From contig NZ_JAIVFW010000023.1 of the NCBI RefSeq assembly GCF_020829595.1, positions 1 through 64,000 on the forward strand: a DNA stretch of 64,000 nucleotides, read 5' to 3'. Each line of letters opens with the position of its first letter. The stretch's first letter is position 1. The notes under the pieces are model-generated. The model did not search any database and was not told the DNA's origin. It was given only the letters and a program-made list of their open reading frames with translations. Of this stretch, positions 7,948 through 16,566 are shown one piece after another. Source of the stretch: Nostoc sp. CHAB 5844 (GTDB taxonomy: Bacteria > Cyanobacteriota > Cyanobacteriia > Cyanobacteriales > Nostocaceae). The position numbers and the translations under genes are program-made.

Positions 7948-9603
7948 CTACGCCTTCAATGCTGCTTCTGCTTGGGAATGTAATAACAAACCATATTCCA
8001 ATCCCTCAACCACTGCTTGATAGGAAGCAGCCAAAATATTCGCCGAAACGCCGATAGTTGTCCAACGTTGATGGCCATTTCCTGACTCTACCAAAGCTCT
8101 GGTTTTTGCTGCTGTCCCCGCATGTCCATCCAGAATCCGCACTTTGTAATCTGTCAATTCAAACGCGGCGAGTTGGGGATAAAAGTTCAGCAAAGCTTTG
8201 CGTAAGGCTGTATCTAACGCCGCAACCGGGCCGTTACCTTCTGCTGCTTCTAAAATATTCTGACCGTTGACGGCGACTTTCACCGTGGCTAAAGCACTGC
8301 TGGTTTCTTTACCTTCTACTAAGTCACAGTGTACTTGAAACCCTTTTACTTCAAAAAATTCTTGCCGTGCGCCTAAAGCTTCATACATCAACAGCGCAAA
8401 ACTGGCTTCTGCGGCTTCAAATTGGTAGCCTTGACTCTCTAATTGTTTGAGGCGTTGGAGAATTTGTCGCGCTTGGGGTGTTTGTTTATCTAATTCAATC
8501 CCAAAAGTACGGGCTTTGGCTAATACATTGCTCAGTCCCGCCTGTTCGGAAATTACGATCCGCCGACGGTTCCCGACTTGTTCTGGTTGAATGTGTTCAT
8601 AAGTGAGAGGGTTACGTTCAACTGCGGAGACATGCACCCCACCTTTATGAGCAAACGCCGAACGCCCAACAAAGGGCGCGTGTTCATCAGGTGCAAGATT
8701 TACTACCTCACTGATAAAGCGACTCGCTTCTGTGAGTTGAGTAAGCTGGTGTTCTCCGATACAGCCATGACCCATCTTTAGTTGTAAGTTGGGAATTAAA
8801 GAACAAAGGTTAGCATTGCCGCAGCGTTCACCATATCCATTTATTGTTCCTTGCACCATTGTTGCCCCAGCCATCACAGCAGCTAAAGCATTTGCTACTG
8901 CCAGATCACAATCATTATGAGTGTGAATGCCGATTTGAGGAGTTGTCCTTTGTTCTTGGTCATTTGTTATTGGTTCTTGACAAATAACAGATGACAAATG
9001 ACCAATGACCGTTTGCACACTTTCGCTAACCTCATGAGGCAAAGTCCCGCCATTTGTATCACATAAAACTAACCATTCAGCACCTGCGGCGATCGCTGCC
9101 TCTAATGTCTTTAAAGCATAATCTCTATTGTGTTTGTAGCCGTCGAACCAATGTTCTGCATCGTAGATCACGCGTCGCCCATGTGAGCGAAAATACTCAA
9201 TAGTATCGCGGATCATGGCCAAATTTTCCGCTAAAGTTGTCTTGAGACCTTCTGTAATATGTAAATCCCAGGATTTGCCAAAAATTGTCACCCAGCGAGA
9301 ACCCGCAGTTAAAATTGCTTGCAGCATTGGTTCAGCCGCAGTAATAGTATTGGGACGACGCGTAGAACAAAATGCCACAATTTCTGCTTGTTTGAGCGGA
9401 TCTTCTTGGAGTTGCCAGAAAAATTGAACATCCTTGGGATTAGCACCAGGCCAACCACCTTCAATGAAAGGAATCCCTAGTTGGTCGAGTCTCTTGGCAA
9501 TGCGTAGCTTGTCTTCAATAGACACCGATAGCCCTTCGCATTGAGTGCCATCCCGTAGCGTGGTGTCATAAAGCCAAATTTGGGGAGAGGATTTTGTGGT
9601 CAT
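7948..9603 (-). CDS. cimA: Citramalate synthase (2-isopropylmalate synthase family)
   Basis: A 551-residue enzyme of the DRE-TIM metallolyase family that condenses acetyl-CoA with a 2-oxo acid. Family knowledge for this subtype points to (R)-citramalate from pyruvate, feeding isoleucine synthesis. The signature LYDTTLRDGTQCEG lies at residues 11-24, the metal ligands HTHND at 227-231 and GTINGYGERCGNANL follows. The C-terminal regulatory LeuA-dimer type domain (from about 400) suggests feedback control. A repeat is inserted in frame at about residues 202-221, between beta strands and just before the HTHND motif. The ATG at 9603 is followed directly by family-like sequence. Homocitrate synthase is a less likely alternative. 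Confidence 0.85.
   Translation of the reverse strand: MTTKSSPQIWLYDTTLRDGTQCEGLSVSIEDKLRIAKRLDQLGIPFIEGGWPGANPKDVQFFWQLQEDPLKQAEIVAFCSTRRPNTITAAEPMLQAILTAGSRWVTIFGKSWDLHITEGLKTTLAENLAMIRDTIEYFRSHGRRVIYDAEHWFDGYKHNRDYALKTLEAAIAAGAEWLVLCDTNGGTLPHEVSESVQTVIGHLSSVICQEPITNDQEQRTTPQIGIHTHNDCDLAVANALAAVMAGATMVQGTINGYGERCGNANLCSLIPNLQLKMGHGCIGEHQLTQLTEASRFISEVVNLAPDEHAPFVGRSAFAHKGGVHVSAVERNPLTYEHIQPEQVGNRRRIVISEQAGLSNVLAKARTFGIELDKQTPQARQILQRLKQLESQGYQFEAAEASFALLMYEALGARQEFFEVKGFQVHCDLVEGKETSSALATVKVAVNGQNILEAAEGNGPVAALDTALRKALLNFYPQLAAFELTDYKVRILDGHAGTAAKTRALVESGNGHQRWTTIGVSANILAASYQAVVEGLEYGLLLHSQAEAALKA
8938..9008. repeat. Dispersed repeat inside the citramalate synthase gene
   Basis: The sequence (TTGGTCATTTGTTATTGG with its complement ACAAATAACAGATGACAAAT nearby) belongs to the GGTCATTTGTCA repeat type that is common between genes here (for example 22385-22410). 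It is in frame and adds about 20 polar residues to the enzyme. Confidence 0.75.
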
Positions 9604-10060
9604 AAGACAAGATCATGCGAGACAACTGTAGAGGAAATGTGCCAATATACTACAAAAAGCCAGTTTGGTAATTTAAATATGCCCAAAGTACTAGATCAAA
9701 GTACAAAAAATCAGTGCGTCTGGCGCTGCATTCAACGCCGCGTTCAGTTAGATTAAGGCGTATGTGGACAATTTTGGGTTTAAATTACGAAAAATTTTGC
9801 TGCAAAATGGGATTGACCTCTAAAATGGCGGTGCTAAAGCAAAGAACAGTCAGTTAGTTGGTAGTGATGGTGCTGGTGCGCTCAGTAAAGTGATGTATTG
9901 ACTGTGAATTAGCGTCACAAAGGCAGCGATCGCTTCCTTCACATTCTCCTACAATAGACCTGCGTTTAGCCTGTCGTACAGAGAATTTTATGAATTGTTG
10001 AGTCAGGGCGCTCGAATAGTTTGGAAATCAAAAGGTTAGGTTACAAAGGAGCAAAACAAT
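9604..10060. other. Divergent intergenic region
   Basis: About 460 bases separate the citramalate synthase gene (minus) from the next plus-strand gene and must carry both promoters. I see a HIP1 site near 9929 and no open frame worth calling. An AAAGGAG ribosome-binding site at 10045-10051 serves the downstream ATG. Confidence 0.5.
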
Positions 10061-10528
10061 ATGGGTAGATGGACACCGCTTATTCTGATGGGTGGAGGCT
10101 TGGCAATTTTATTGGGTACATTGCTCGGCATTAACTTTCCAATGGGTGGAGGACAACAAACTGCCAGTAATAATACTCCTGGCGGCAAAACATCACGCGT
10201 TCTGCCAGCTAATATTAATGTTAATAGCACTGCTCCCAGCAGAGGTAGTCGTGGCTTAAGCGAGGACAGAGCCAGCACTCCTCAAGAAGATACTACACCC
10301 ACAGAAACGAGAAGCAACAGAAGTGTTAGGCAGGAAAATCTGAATACAACCACCACTGAACGCAGAACCAGCGTTGCTCAAAATACCAATCCCAACGATT
10401 CCTTCTCATCTCCTGACAATACATCAGAGCCAACAACCAGAGAAGTACAATCAACAGAAACTCAATCCACTGATACATCTGTTAGTGATAACGAGTCTGC
10501 CAGAGAACCGATTCGTGCTTTGTGGTAG
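10061..10528 (+). CDS. Membrane-anchored Ser/Thr-rich hypothetical protein
   Basis: A 155-residue protein with one hydrophobic segment at residues 5-27 (LILMGGGLAILLGTLLGINF), which is a signal anchor. The rest is low-complexity and very rich in Ser, Thr, Asn, Glu and Arg, so most of the chain is probably disordered outside the cytoplasm. The ATG is well supported by AAAGGAG nine bases upstream. No domain is recognised. It lies alone between two unrelated biosynthetic genes. Confidence 0.65.
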   Translation: MGRWTPLILMGGGLAILLGTLLGINFPMGGGQQTASNNTPGGKTSRVLPANINVNSTAPSRGSRGLSEDRASTPQEDTTPTETRSNRSVRQENLNTTTTERRTSVAQNTNPNDSFSSPDNTSEPTTREVQSTETQSTDTSVSDNESAREPIRALW

Positions 10529-10716
10529 TGATGCAAAAGGCAGGGGAGCAAGGGTGCAGGGGTGTAATTAAGTAAAACTCTACACCCTTATACTCTTACC
10601 CCCCTTACACCCAATCTCAACAGACAACCTTTTTGCGTAAGTCTTAAAGTTATTAGTTATAAGTTATTTAGTTGTGTACTAATGATCAATGGCTAATAAC
10701 CAATGACTAATGACTA

Positions 10717-12693
10717 ATGACTAGCGATGTTTTAATTATTGGTGGCGGTGTTATTGGCTTAGCGATCGCCGTCGAACTCAAACTGCGCGGGACAACTGTC
10801 ACCGTGCTTTGTCGTGATTTCCAGGCTGCTGCTACCCATGCGGCTGCGGGGATGTTAGCACCAGATGCAGAAATTATCCCAGATGAGATAATGGGTAAGT
10901 TATGCAGGCGATCGCGTGCCTTATATTCAGAATGGACACGCAAACTAGAAGATTTAACTGGCATAAATACAGGTTACTGGCCTTGTGGTATTTTAGCTCC
11001 TGTTTATCAAAAACCAGAGTCTCCTGCGTCGCGTGAATCACCTGCATATTGGTTAGATCAAACCGCCATTCATCAATATCAGCCAGGATTGGGAAATGAT
11101 GTCGTCGGTGGCTGGTGGTATCCTGAAGATGCTCAAGTTGATAGTCGGGCATTAGCCCAAGCACTGTGGACAGCGGCTAAATCCCTCGGTGTGGAAATCA
11201 AAGAAAACATCACAGTCGAAGGACTAATTCAACATCAAGGACAAGTAATAAGCATACAAACCAACACAGGTGTAATTCGTGCTAGTCACTATGTTTTAGC
11301 TGCTGGTGCTTGGTCAAATGAATTGTTACCTTTGCCTGTGAGTCCACGTAAAGGGCAAATGCTGAGTGTCCGATTACCCGATTTTGTACCGGAATTACCC
11401 CTCAGACGAGTTTTATTTGGAGAAAATATTTACATCGTACCCAGGCGGAATCGTTCTATGATTTTGGGTGCGACTAGTGAAGATGTAGGTTTTACTCCCA
11501 ATAACACCCCTGCTGGAATTCAATCTTTACTTCAGCAAGCTATTCGCCTATATCCACAATTACAGGATTATTCCATTCAAGAATTTTGGTGGGGTTTTCG
11601 TCCTGCAACCCCAGATGAATTACCCATTCTGGGAACTAGCCATTGTGAAAACTTGACTTTGGCTACAGGTCATTATCGTAACGGCATTTTACTAGCGCCT
11701 GTGACAGCAGCATTAATTGCTGATTTAATCTGCGAACAAAAATCCGATTCATTACTAGCTCATTTCCATTATTCTCGCTTCCACACCCAGCCATCTACCG
11801 CGCCTATGCTGACTCACTCTGCCAATTTTACCAACGGTCACCATCACTCCCCACTCCCGACTCCCAGCTTACTGAGCGCAGTCGCAGTAAACTCCCCACT
11901 CCCAGACTCCCCACTTGTCATAGCAGGCAAAACCTTCCAATCTCGCCTGATGACCGGAACCGGGAAGTATCGCAGTATAGAAGAAATGCAACAAAGCGTT
12001 GTTGCAAGTGGTTGTCAAATTGTCACTGTAGCAGTACGGCGAGTCCAAACCAAAACTCCTGGACATGAAGGTTTAGCTGAAGCACTGGATTGGTCAAAAA
12101 TTTGGATGTTGCCGAATACAGCTGGTTGTCAAACTGCCGAAGAAGCAGTTCGCGTCGCCCGTTTGGGTCGAGAAATGGCGAAACTGTTGGGGCAGGAAGA
12201 TAATAACTTTGTGAAATTAGAAGTTATCCCAGATGCAAAATATTTATTACCTGATCCGATTGGGACGCTGCAAGCTGCTGAACAACTGGTGAAAGAAGGG
12301 TTTGCAGTATTACCATATATTAATGCTGACCCAATGTTAGCCAAACGCTTAGAAGAAGCTGGCTGTGCAACAGTTATGCCTTTAGCATCACCTATCGGTT
12401 CCGGACAAGGACTAAAAACAACAGCTAATATCCAAATTATTATTGAAAACGCTAATGTGCCAGTCGTTGTAGATGCAGGCATTGGCTCACCTTCAGAAGC
12501 GTCTCAAGCAATGGAATTAGGTGCAGATGCCTTGTTGATTAATAGTGCGATCGCCCTAGCGCAAAATTCCTCAGCAATGGCTTATGCGATGAATTTGGCA
12601 ACCGTCGCCGGTCGTTTGGCATACCTAGCTGGCAGAATGCCCATCAAATCTTACGCTAGTGCCAGTTCGCCCGTGACTGGGACTATTAATTAA
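10717..12693 (+). CDS. thiO-thiG: Fused glycine oxidase ThiO / thiazole synthase ThiG
   Basis: A 658-residue bifunctional thiamine-biosynthesis enzyme. Residues 1-370 are ThiO, an FAD-dependent oxidase that turns glycine into dehydroglycine ([13 protein letters not shown] at 8-20, HAAAGMLAP, and a late [11 protein letters not shown]). Residues from about 398 are ThiG, a TIM barrel that builds the thiazole ring ([16 protein letters not shown], and [16 protein letters not shown] with the Schiff-base Lys near 500). The fusion is usual in cyanobacteria. The linker (about 375-397) is encoded by repeat sequence. The ATG lies directly inside a TGACTAA tandem repeat with no clear ribosome-binding site, so translation signals are weak or unusual. 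A convergent hairpin ends the unit. Confidence 0.93.
   Translation: MTSDVLIIGGGVIGLAIAVELKLRGTTVTVLCRDFQAAATHAAAGMLAPDAEIIPDEIMGKLCRRSRALYSEWTRKLEDLTGINTGYWPCGILAPVYQKPESPASRESPAYWLDQTAIHQYQPGLGNDVVGGWWYPEDAQVDSRALAQALWTAAKSLGVEIKENITVEGLIQHQGQVISIQTNTGVIRASHYVLAAGAWSNELLPLPVSPRKGQMLSVRLPDFVPELPLRRVLFGENIYIVPRRNRSMILGATSEDVGFTPNNTPAGIQSLLQQAIRLYPQLQDYSIQEFWWGFRPATPDELPILGTSHCENLTLATGHYRNGILLAPVTAALIADLICEQKSDSLLAHFHYSRFHTQPSTAPMLTHSANFTNGHHHSPLPTPSLLSAVAVNSPLPDSPLVIAGKTFQSRLMTGTGKYRSIEEMQQSVVASGCQIVTVAVRRVQTKTPGHEGLAEALDWSKIWMLPNTAGCQTAEEAVRVARLGREMAKLLGQEDNNFVKLEVIPDAKYLLPDPIGTLQAAEQLVKEGFAVLPYINADPMLAKRLEEAGCATVMPLASPIGSGQGLKTTANIQIIIENANVPVVVDAGIGSPSEASQAMELGADALLINSAIALAQNSSAMAYAMNLATVAGRLAYLAGRMPIKSYASASSPVTGTIN
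11844..11920. repeat. Dispersed repeat in the ThiO-ThiG linker
   Basis: CTCCCCACTCCCGACTCCC, then TTACTGAGCGCAGTCG, then CTCCCCACTCCCAGACTCC. The TACTGAGCGCAGTCG core is the same family as the repeats at 45558-45575 and inside egtB (about 56919). The stretch is in frame and codes for a Pro/Ser-rich linker. Confidence 0.7.
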
Positions 12694-12757
12694 TATTGCA
12701 AACATTGACAGCCTCGCCCGATTTTTTCAAGAATGTAACTGCCAAATAAAGAGACAG

Positions 12758-12799
12758 AGAAGCAAGAAGATACTTGTGTTTTTGTATCTTCTTGCTTCT
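12758..12799. terminator. Convergent terminator after thiO-thiG
   Basis: A perfect 16-bp stem (AGAAGCAAGAAGATAC facing GTATCTTCTTGCTTCT, ten-base loop) is followed by AAAAAA on the plus strand. It lies between the plus-strand thiO-thiG and the minus-strand gene at 12962 and may serve both. Confidence 0.75.
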
Positions 12800-12961
12800 A
12801 AAAAACTATTGAGAAACACTACAATAAACGGCAACTATTGCGTGTGTTATTTCCAAAGCGATCGCATTGTTAAGCAATAAATAAAAGGTGGTTTATTTGA
12901 GCGGATAATTATGAATGGGGTTAATTGAAGCGAGATTTGAGCGGTTTTACTTGTCTGTGTG

Positions 12962-13576
12962 TCACAACAAGGGGCGCTTCTTCCACCAGCGGTAGAACTT
13001 ATCTAAGTACACTTTTTTACTCCACAACATATTTGTTGATGAGTGCTGACACACCGCCATGACATTCTCCATCTGTGCAAACTGCTCCCCTGCCATACTG
13101 CCTGCCTTTTCACTTCCACTAAATAAGACAATCGGTACTTCCAACTCAGTCAGAAAGGCTTCCGTCCAAGCTGTTTCTACTCCGTCTCTACTCAAGTTTG
13201 CTTCAAGATATAGCAAATGTCTTGTTGGTATTTTCGTCACTGCTTCGCGTACAAAGGCTCTAAGAGCATCATTCGACATTCGGGCGAGATCGTTTTTTTC
13301 CCATAGAAGTGGGATTATTTTTAGCTTTCCGTATAGAAGTTTCTTAACACCTGTCTCTACGGCGTGGGCATATAATGAGCCTGTTGCTTTACCATGATGA
13401 GTAATGAATATCACCACCCATTCAAATTCTTCCTTGCGAAGAGCGATGTCATAACTATTTCGGATGGCATAATCTTGTACTTTGGTTAGTTCTTCCTCTC
13501 CCTCTGTTGCAAGCCTTTCTCCTTCTGTTGTTTCTGTAATCATGGTTTTTCGTGTGTCTTTGAAACAACTAAACAT
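12962..13576 (-). CDS. Unknown 204-residue protein of the DUF2589 island
   Basis: No family is recognised. The N-terminal 30 residues are polar and acidic. The rest alternates hydrophobic strands and helices (EWVVIFITHH, LKIIPLLW, RHLLYLEANL, VPIVLFSGSEKA), which suggests a compact alpha/beta fold. It ends in a basic aromatic helix (YLDKFYRWWKKR) that could touch a membrane or nucleic acid. No signal peptide is seen. A GGAG lies upstream of the ATG; an internal ATG at residue 12 is an alternative. It is the last gene of a reverse-strand set that starts with DUF2589 proteins, 134 bases after the zinc-ribbon gene, so a shared role is plausible. Confidence 0.65.
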   Translation of the reverse strand: MFSCFKDTRKTMITETTEGERLATEGEEELTKVQDYAIRNSYDIALRKEEFEWVVIFITHHGKATGSLYAHAVETGVKKLLYGKLKIIPLLWEKNDLARMSNDALRAFVREAVTKIPTRHLLYLEANLSRDGVETAWTEAFLTELEVPIVLFSGSEKAGSMAGEQFAQMENVMAVCQHSSTNMLWSKKVYLDKFYRWWKKRPLL

Positions 13577-13710
13577 TTTTATACTCCAATTTTTTCTTCT
13601 CTTTATCTCTTTTTTGTCCTTACAGGTAGCTTTGATGTTTCCAACACCTTCTTATAGCTGTGTGTCTTTTATAATGGCTTTTTTTCCCCTATGTTTCTAA
13701 TTTCTTTTTC

Positions 13711-13959
13711 TTATCCCTCAAAACTTCTATGTTTATGCAATTGCTCTACTTGTGTGTTCACCTTTTGCAGAATTTCTAATGCTGGTCTTGACTCTTTTCG
13801 ATCCATACTTAATGTCAACAAGCATCCTGGACACTTGAACTCAGCCTGAGTGAGTAAACTATATATCGACATTTCTATAAAAAAACCGCACTCTGGACAT
13901 GGCATTCCTGGTGTGCGTTGCTGACCTTGATTACCTTGCTTTCCTTCTCTATTTCTCAT
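13711..13959 (-). CDS. Small zinc-ribbon protein
   Basis: An 82-residue protein with two CxxC knuckles, CPECGFF near residue 20 and CPGCLLTL near 43, spaced as in a zinc ribbon. The N-terminus is basic and polar and the C-terminus is a helix (ALEILQKVNTQVEQLHK) suited to pairing with another protein. A GAGG lies ahead of the ATG. It sits between the shorter DUF2589 gene (80 bases upstream) and the 204-residue unknown. The knuckles are seen directly; metal binding is inferred from them. It may be an adaptor for its DUF2589 neighbours. Confidence 0.7.
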   Translation of the reverse strand: MRNREGKQGNQGQQRTPGMPCPECGFFIEMSIYSLLTQAEFKCPGCLLTLSMDRKESRPALEILQKVNTQVEQLHKHRSFEG

Positions 13960-14039
13960 TTTTTTGACCTCTTTTATTCTTTGCTATTCTTCACTACTAG
14001 AATTTGTTTTCTTGCTGAATCTATTCTTTTTGTCGTTTG

Positions 14040-14711
14040 CTAAGCCGTTGCTGCCTCATTTTGTGCTGGATTCATAGGGGGTTGTTCCGTGAGTTTTGGT
14101 GGGTTTTCTTCGGCTTTTATTGATGTACTACTTTCAAAAACAGTCATCAATTTCATCAGCCCATTTGGTAGATCTGATTGTTTCATTTTGATTTTTACCT
14201 TCATATTGGCATCGAGACTTTGGGTTGATTTTCCATAATCCGATCGCCCTGTTGTAGGTGATAATCTCGCTTGAAATCCCTTAAATTCTCCGACTTCTTT
14301 TTTCTTGAATTTATCCTTATCTTCGCTTTCTCCTCTATTAGGTATGAGCGACCCTTTTTGACCACCTGGTTTATCTTGATATTCTACTTGTGTGAACAAG
14401 CGGATATCGAAATCAAACTCGGCAGTATCGATATGTAGTAAAGGGAGAGGAATCAGCGATAATAATGGTACTTTAACAGTGAAATTATGCTCTTTTCCAT
14501 TTAAATCAGTCTGTGAATATGTAAAGATCAGCATTTTCATTTGTCTTTTTGACTGAGATGCGTCTTGTTGATTTCCATCTTCCAGTCCGTATTCTTCTAA
14601 AAATTGCACAAATCTTTCAGCAGCACTAGCTTCAGCATCGATTGTGGCTATTATGGGTTGAGCAATTAATTGCCCAAAATCTACCATTTTGTCGGGTTCT
14701 AAGGTATTCAT
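14040..14711 (-). CDS. DUF2589 family protein (short form)
   Basis: A 223-residue protein that matches DUF2589. It has an N-terminal helix with a family-like start (FGQLIAQPIIATIDAEASAA), then beta-rich sequence (KMLIFTYSQTDLNGKEHNF) and the core VPLLSLIPLPLLHIDTAEFD, then a second beta-rich half (MKVKIKMKQSDLPNGLMKLM) and a short Pro/Glu-rich tail. It has no signal peptide and is probably cytoplasmic. The family has no established function that I know of. It shares its layout with the longer protein at 16567-17487, which suggests related or interacting subunits. Confidence 0.8.
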   Translation of the reverse strand: MNTLEPDKMVDFGQLIAQPIIATIDAEASAAERFVQFLEEYGLEDGNQQDASQSKRQMKMLIFTYSQTDLNGKEHNFTVKVPLLSLIPLPLLHIDTAEFDFDIRLFTQVEYQDKPGGQKGSLIPNRGESEDKDKFKKKEVGEFKGFQARLSPTTGRSDYGKSTQSLDANMKVKIKMKQSDLPNGLMKLMTVFESSTSIKAEENPPKLTEQPPMNPAQNEAATA

Positions 14712-14929
14712 TGTTATGTAGCCTAAAAAGAGTCGATATTTTAATATGAGAGGATATTTTAAAAGCTATAAGTCATAAATCAAATAATTTATCTTTCACT
14801 AAATCCTTCTTGAAAACATGAATTTGAGTATTTCTTCTCACATTTTTAAGGTGGAATAGTGAATATCTACGATAAGAATTATTACTTTACAAACATCCTC
14901 TAAACGCTGTCCTTAATTAGCACTTAATG

Positions 14930-15850
14930 TTATTCATGAACTTTTTCTAAACTTTGTTCTGCTTTAGTAATTAACCATCTATAATTATCCAATTCAGCTT
15001 TAATCTTCATTGAAGAAATCATTCCCATTTGCAGCTCTTTTAATGTACTAGGATTGACAATAATATTTGTATGTCTTTCATCAGTCAAAGAAATTAATTC
15101 TCGTATATCCTTGTCAGTCACATCATCATTGGCGACCGATTCCAACACTTCTTTTATACGTTTTTTTATTGTTCCTTCCTCCCAGTTATATAGTTCCTCT
15201 GTTTCTGTGATGAGATCTTGTATATCTTCATGTTCCATGAACCCGTCTAGTAGTTCTTCCGCAATAATCTCTCTCAGCCAAGCTATTTCAATAAATTCAG
15301 TTTTGCTATCATAATATTTATTGTTGACATAATCATAAAGACCTTGAGAAACTTTTGTTTCTAAATATTCAATGAAATTACTTCTACTTATATTCTCTAG
15401 GGTACTTAACCAGGATTTTCTGTTGTTTTCTTTCTGTTTATTTAGAGAGGATTCTTGTGGTTGTTGTGGTTGGTCTAAGGCTGGTAGTGTATTACTTGCG
15501 GGTGTAGTAGGTTGTGTTGAAACTGGAGTTACTTTCAGTTCCTGAGTAATAACTTGCTCAAATCTCTCTATAGCAGATTCAACAGAGATCTCGGCAATTT
15601 TGTCACAGTTACTATGTGTTTTATCGATATCAATTGTCTTTTGTGTTTCTAAGCTATCAATGGCAAACTTCAAATCGAATTCAATCTGCTGCACCCTGCC
15701 AACAGGAACTGGATAATTACTTAACTCATTTTCATCTGTATCTTCATACTTTTTATATTTTCTACTGAGTTCGCTGGAATATTTATTGGCATAGTCTTGA
15801 GCCGCTGTTAAATCATGAAGTATTGAACCAATAAGTTGGCTGAGTAGCAT
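14930..15850 (-). CDS. 306-residue protein with DUF2589-like N-terminus
   Basis: The function is unknown. The N-terminus (LLSQLIGSILHDLTAAQDYA) and the segment YPVPVGRVQQIEFDLKFAI, at about residues 45-63, parallel the helix and the V-P-x-x-x-(V/I)...(E/D)-F-D core of the two neighbouring DUF2589 proteins. That is a sequence observation, not an established family link. The middle is a Pro/Thr/Gln-rich linker and the C-terminal half is a charged, helical region likely to form coiled coils. The start is firm: a strong AGGAGG (15861-15866 on the other strand) lies 10 bases ahead of the ATG. The gene is separated by 218 bases from the short DUF2589 gene downstream. Confidence 0.7.
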   Translation of the reverse strand: MLLSQLIGSILHDLTAAQDYANKYSSELSRKYKKYEDTDENELSNYPVPVGRVQQIEFDLKFAIDSLETQKTIDIDKTHSNCDKIAEISVESAIERFEQVITQELKVTPVSTQPTTPASNTLPALDQPQQPQESSLNKQKENNRKSWLSTLENISRSNFIEYLETKVSQGLYDYVNNKYYDSKTEFIEIAWLREIIAEELLDGFMEHEDIQDLITETEELYNWEEGTIKKRIKEVLESVANDDVTDKDIRELISLTDERHTNIIVNPSTLKELQMGMISSMKIKAELDNYRWLITKAEQSLEKVHE

Positions 15851-15912
15851 TTCTAAATATCCTCCTAATTCAGAGTAATAAATTTATGTTATGAGCGATT
15901 ATTACTTTACTC

Positions 15913-16115
15913 CTAAATTACTAAGTTTGGACTGATACCAATTTCCGAAAATCATGAGACAAATGCGTAGGTTGGGGAGCCACTGCGTTGGACGGGTTTC
16001 CCGGCTTATAGCAAGTGGCGTTTGAACGCAGTGAAACCCAACATTTACATGACTTTGAGATGTTGGGTTTCGTCCCTCAACCAAGCTACATCTGCTAAAT
16101 TACTAAGTTTGGACT
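15913..16115. repeat. Repeat element bracketed by 21-bp direct repeats
   Basis: The 21 bases at 15913-15933 recur exactly at 16095-16115. Between them lies 161 bases with two copies of a GAAACCCAACAT / ATGTTGGGTTTC inverted pair (about 16039 and 16060) and the motif GCGTAGGTTGGG. A related unit lies near 59130-59205. The layout suggests an inserted element or a local duplication. Confidence 0.6.
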
Positions 16116-16566
16116 AACAGACTTAATTTTTAAAGTCTGGTGATTTTTCCAATGTATTTATCAGCGAAAAAATGCTGGGTTGAGCAAAAGCTAGATAAAC
16201 AAGCAGCAATCTACTTTTAGTTTTAAATTTAGAAGCTAATAGACTGCTACTTATTTTAGTATCTAGCTAACGCTTGTTTTCAAAGTTGCTTGAAAAGTGT
16301 TTAGCTATGATTTTCACCACGTATTTATCCTCTCCAAAAAAATGAGGATATGTAATCGAAGTCTCTTTAATAAAAGAGGCATTTAGAGGTAGCTAAAAAC
16401 TTAGGAAGCTAAACAAAACAAATAGTTTGAAAACACACCGTATTGAGAGTTGGCACTCGTAGAGATGAAATGACACAGTTTCATTCAAAATTATACGAAA
16501 TGATTTCGTTATAATTTTTCGTCGCAAAAACCCTGTATTTTAGGATTAACCTGTAATTGTCCCTCA
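16116..16566. other. Intergenic region inside the DUF2589 island
   Basis: About 450 AT-rich bases with no supported gene. It presumably ends the 16567-17487 gene and contains the promoter of the 306-residue gene on the minus strand. An imperfect repeat of CGTTATAATTTTTCGT-like sequence lies near 16480-16525. Confidence 0.4.

Noticed and set aside
10560-10716. Thiamine riboswitch before thiO-thiG
   Set aside because: I looked for a CTGAGA box and its partner helices and could not see them; the region is mostly tandem repeats.
15913-16115. Possible insertion sequence
   Set aside because: Too short for a transposase and no open frame; kept as a repeat element only.
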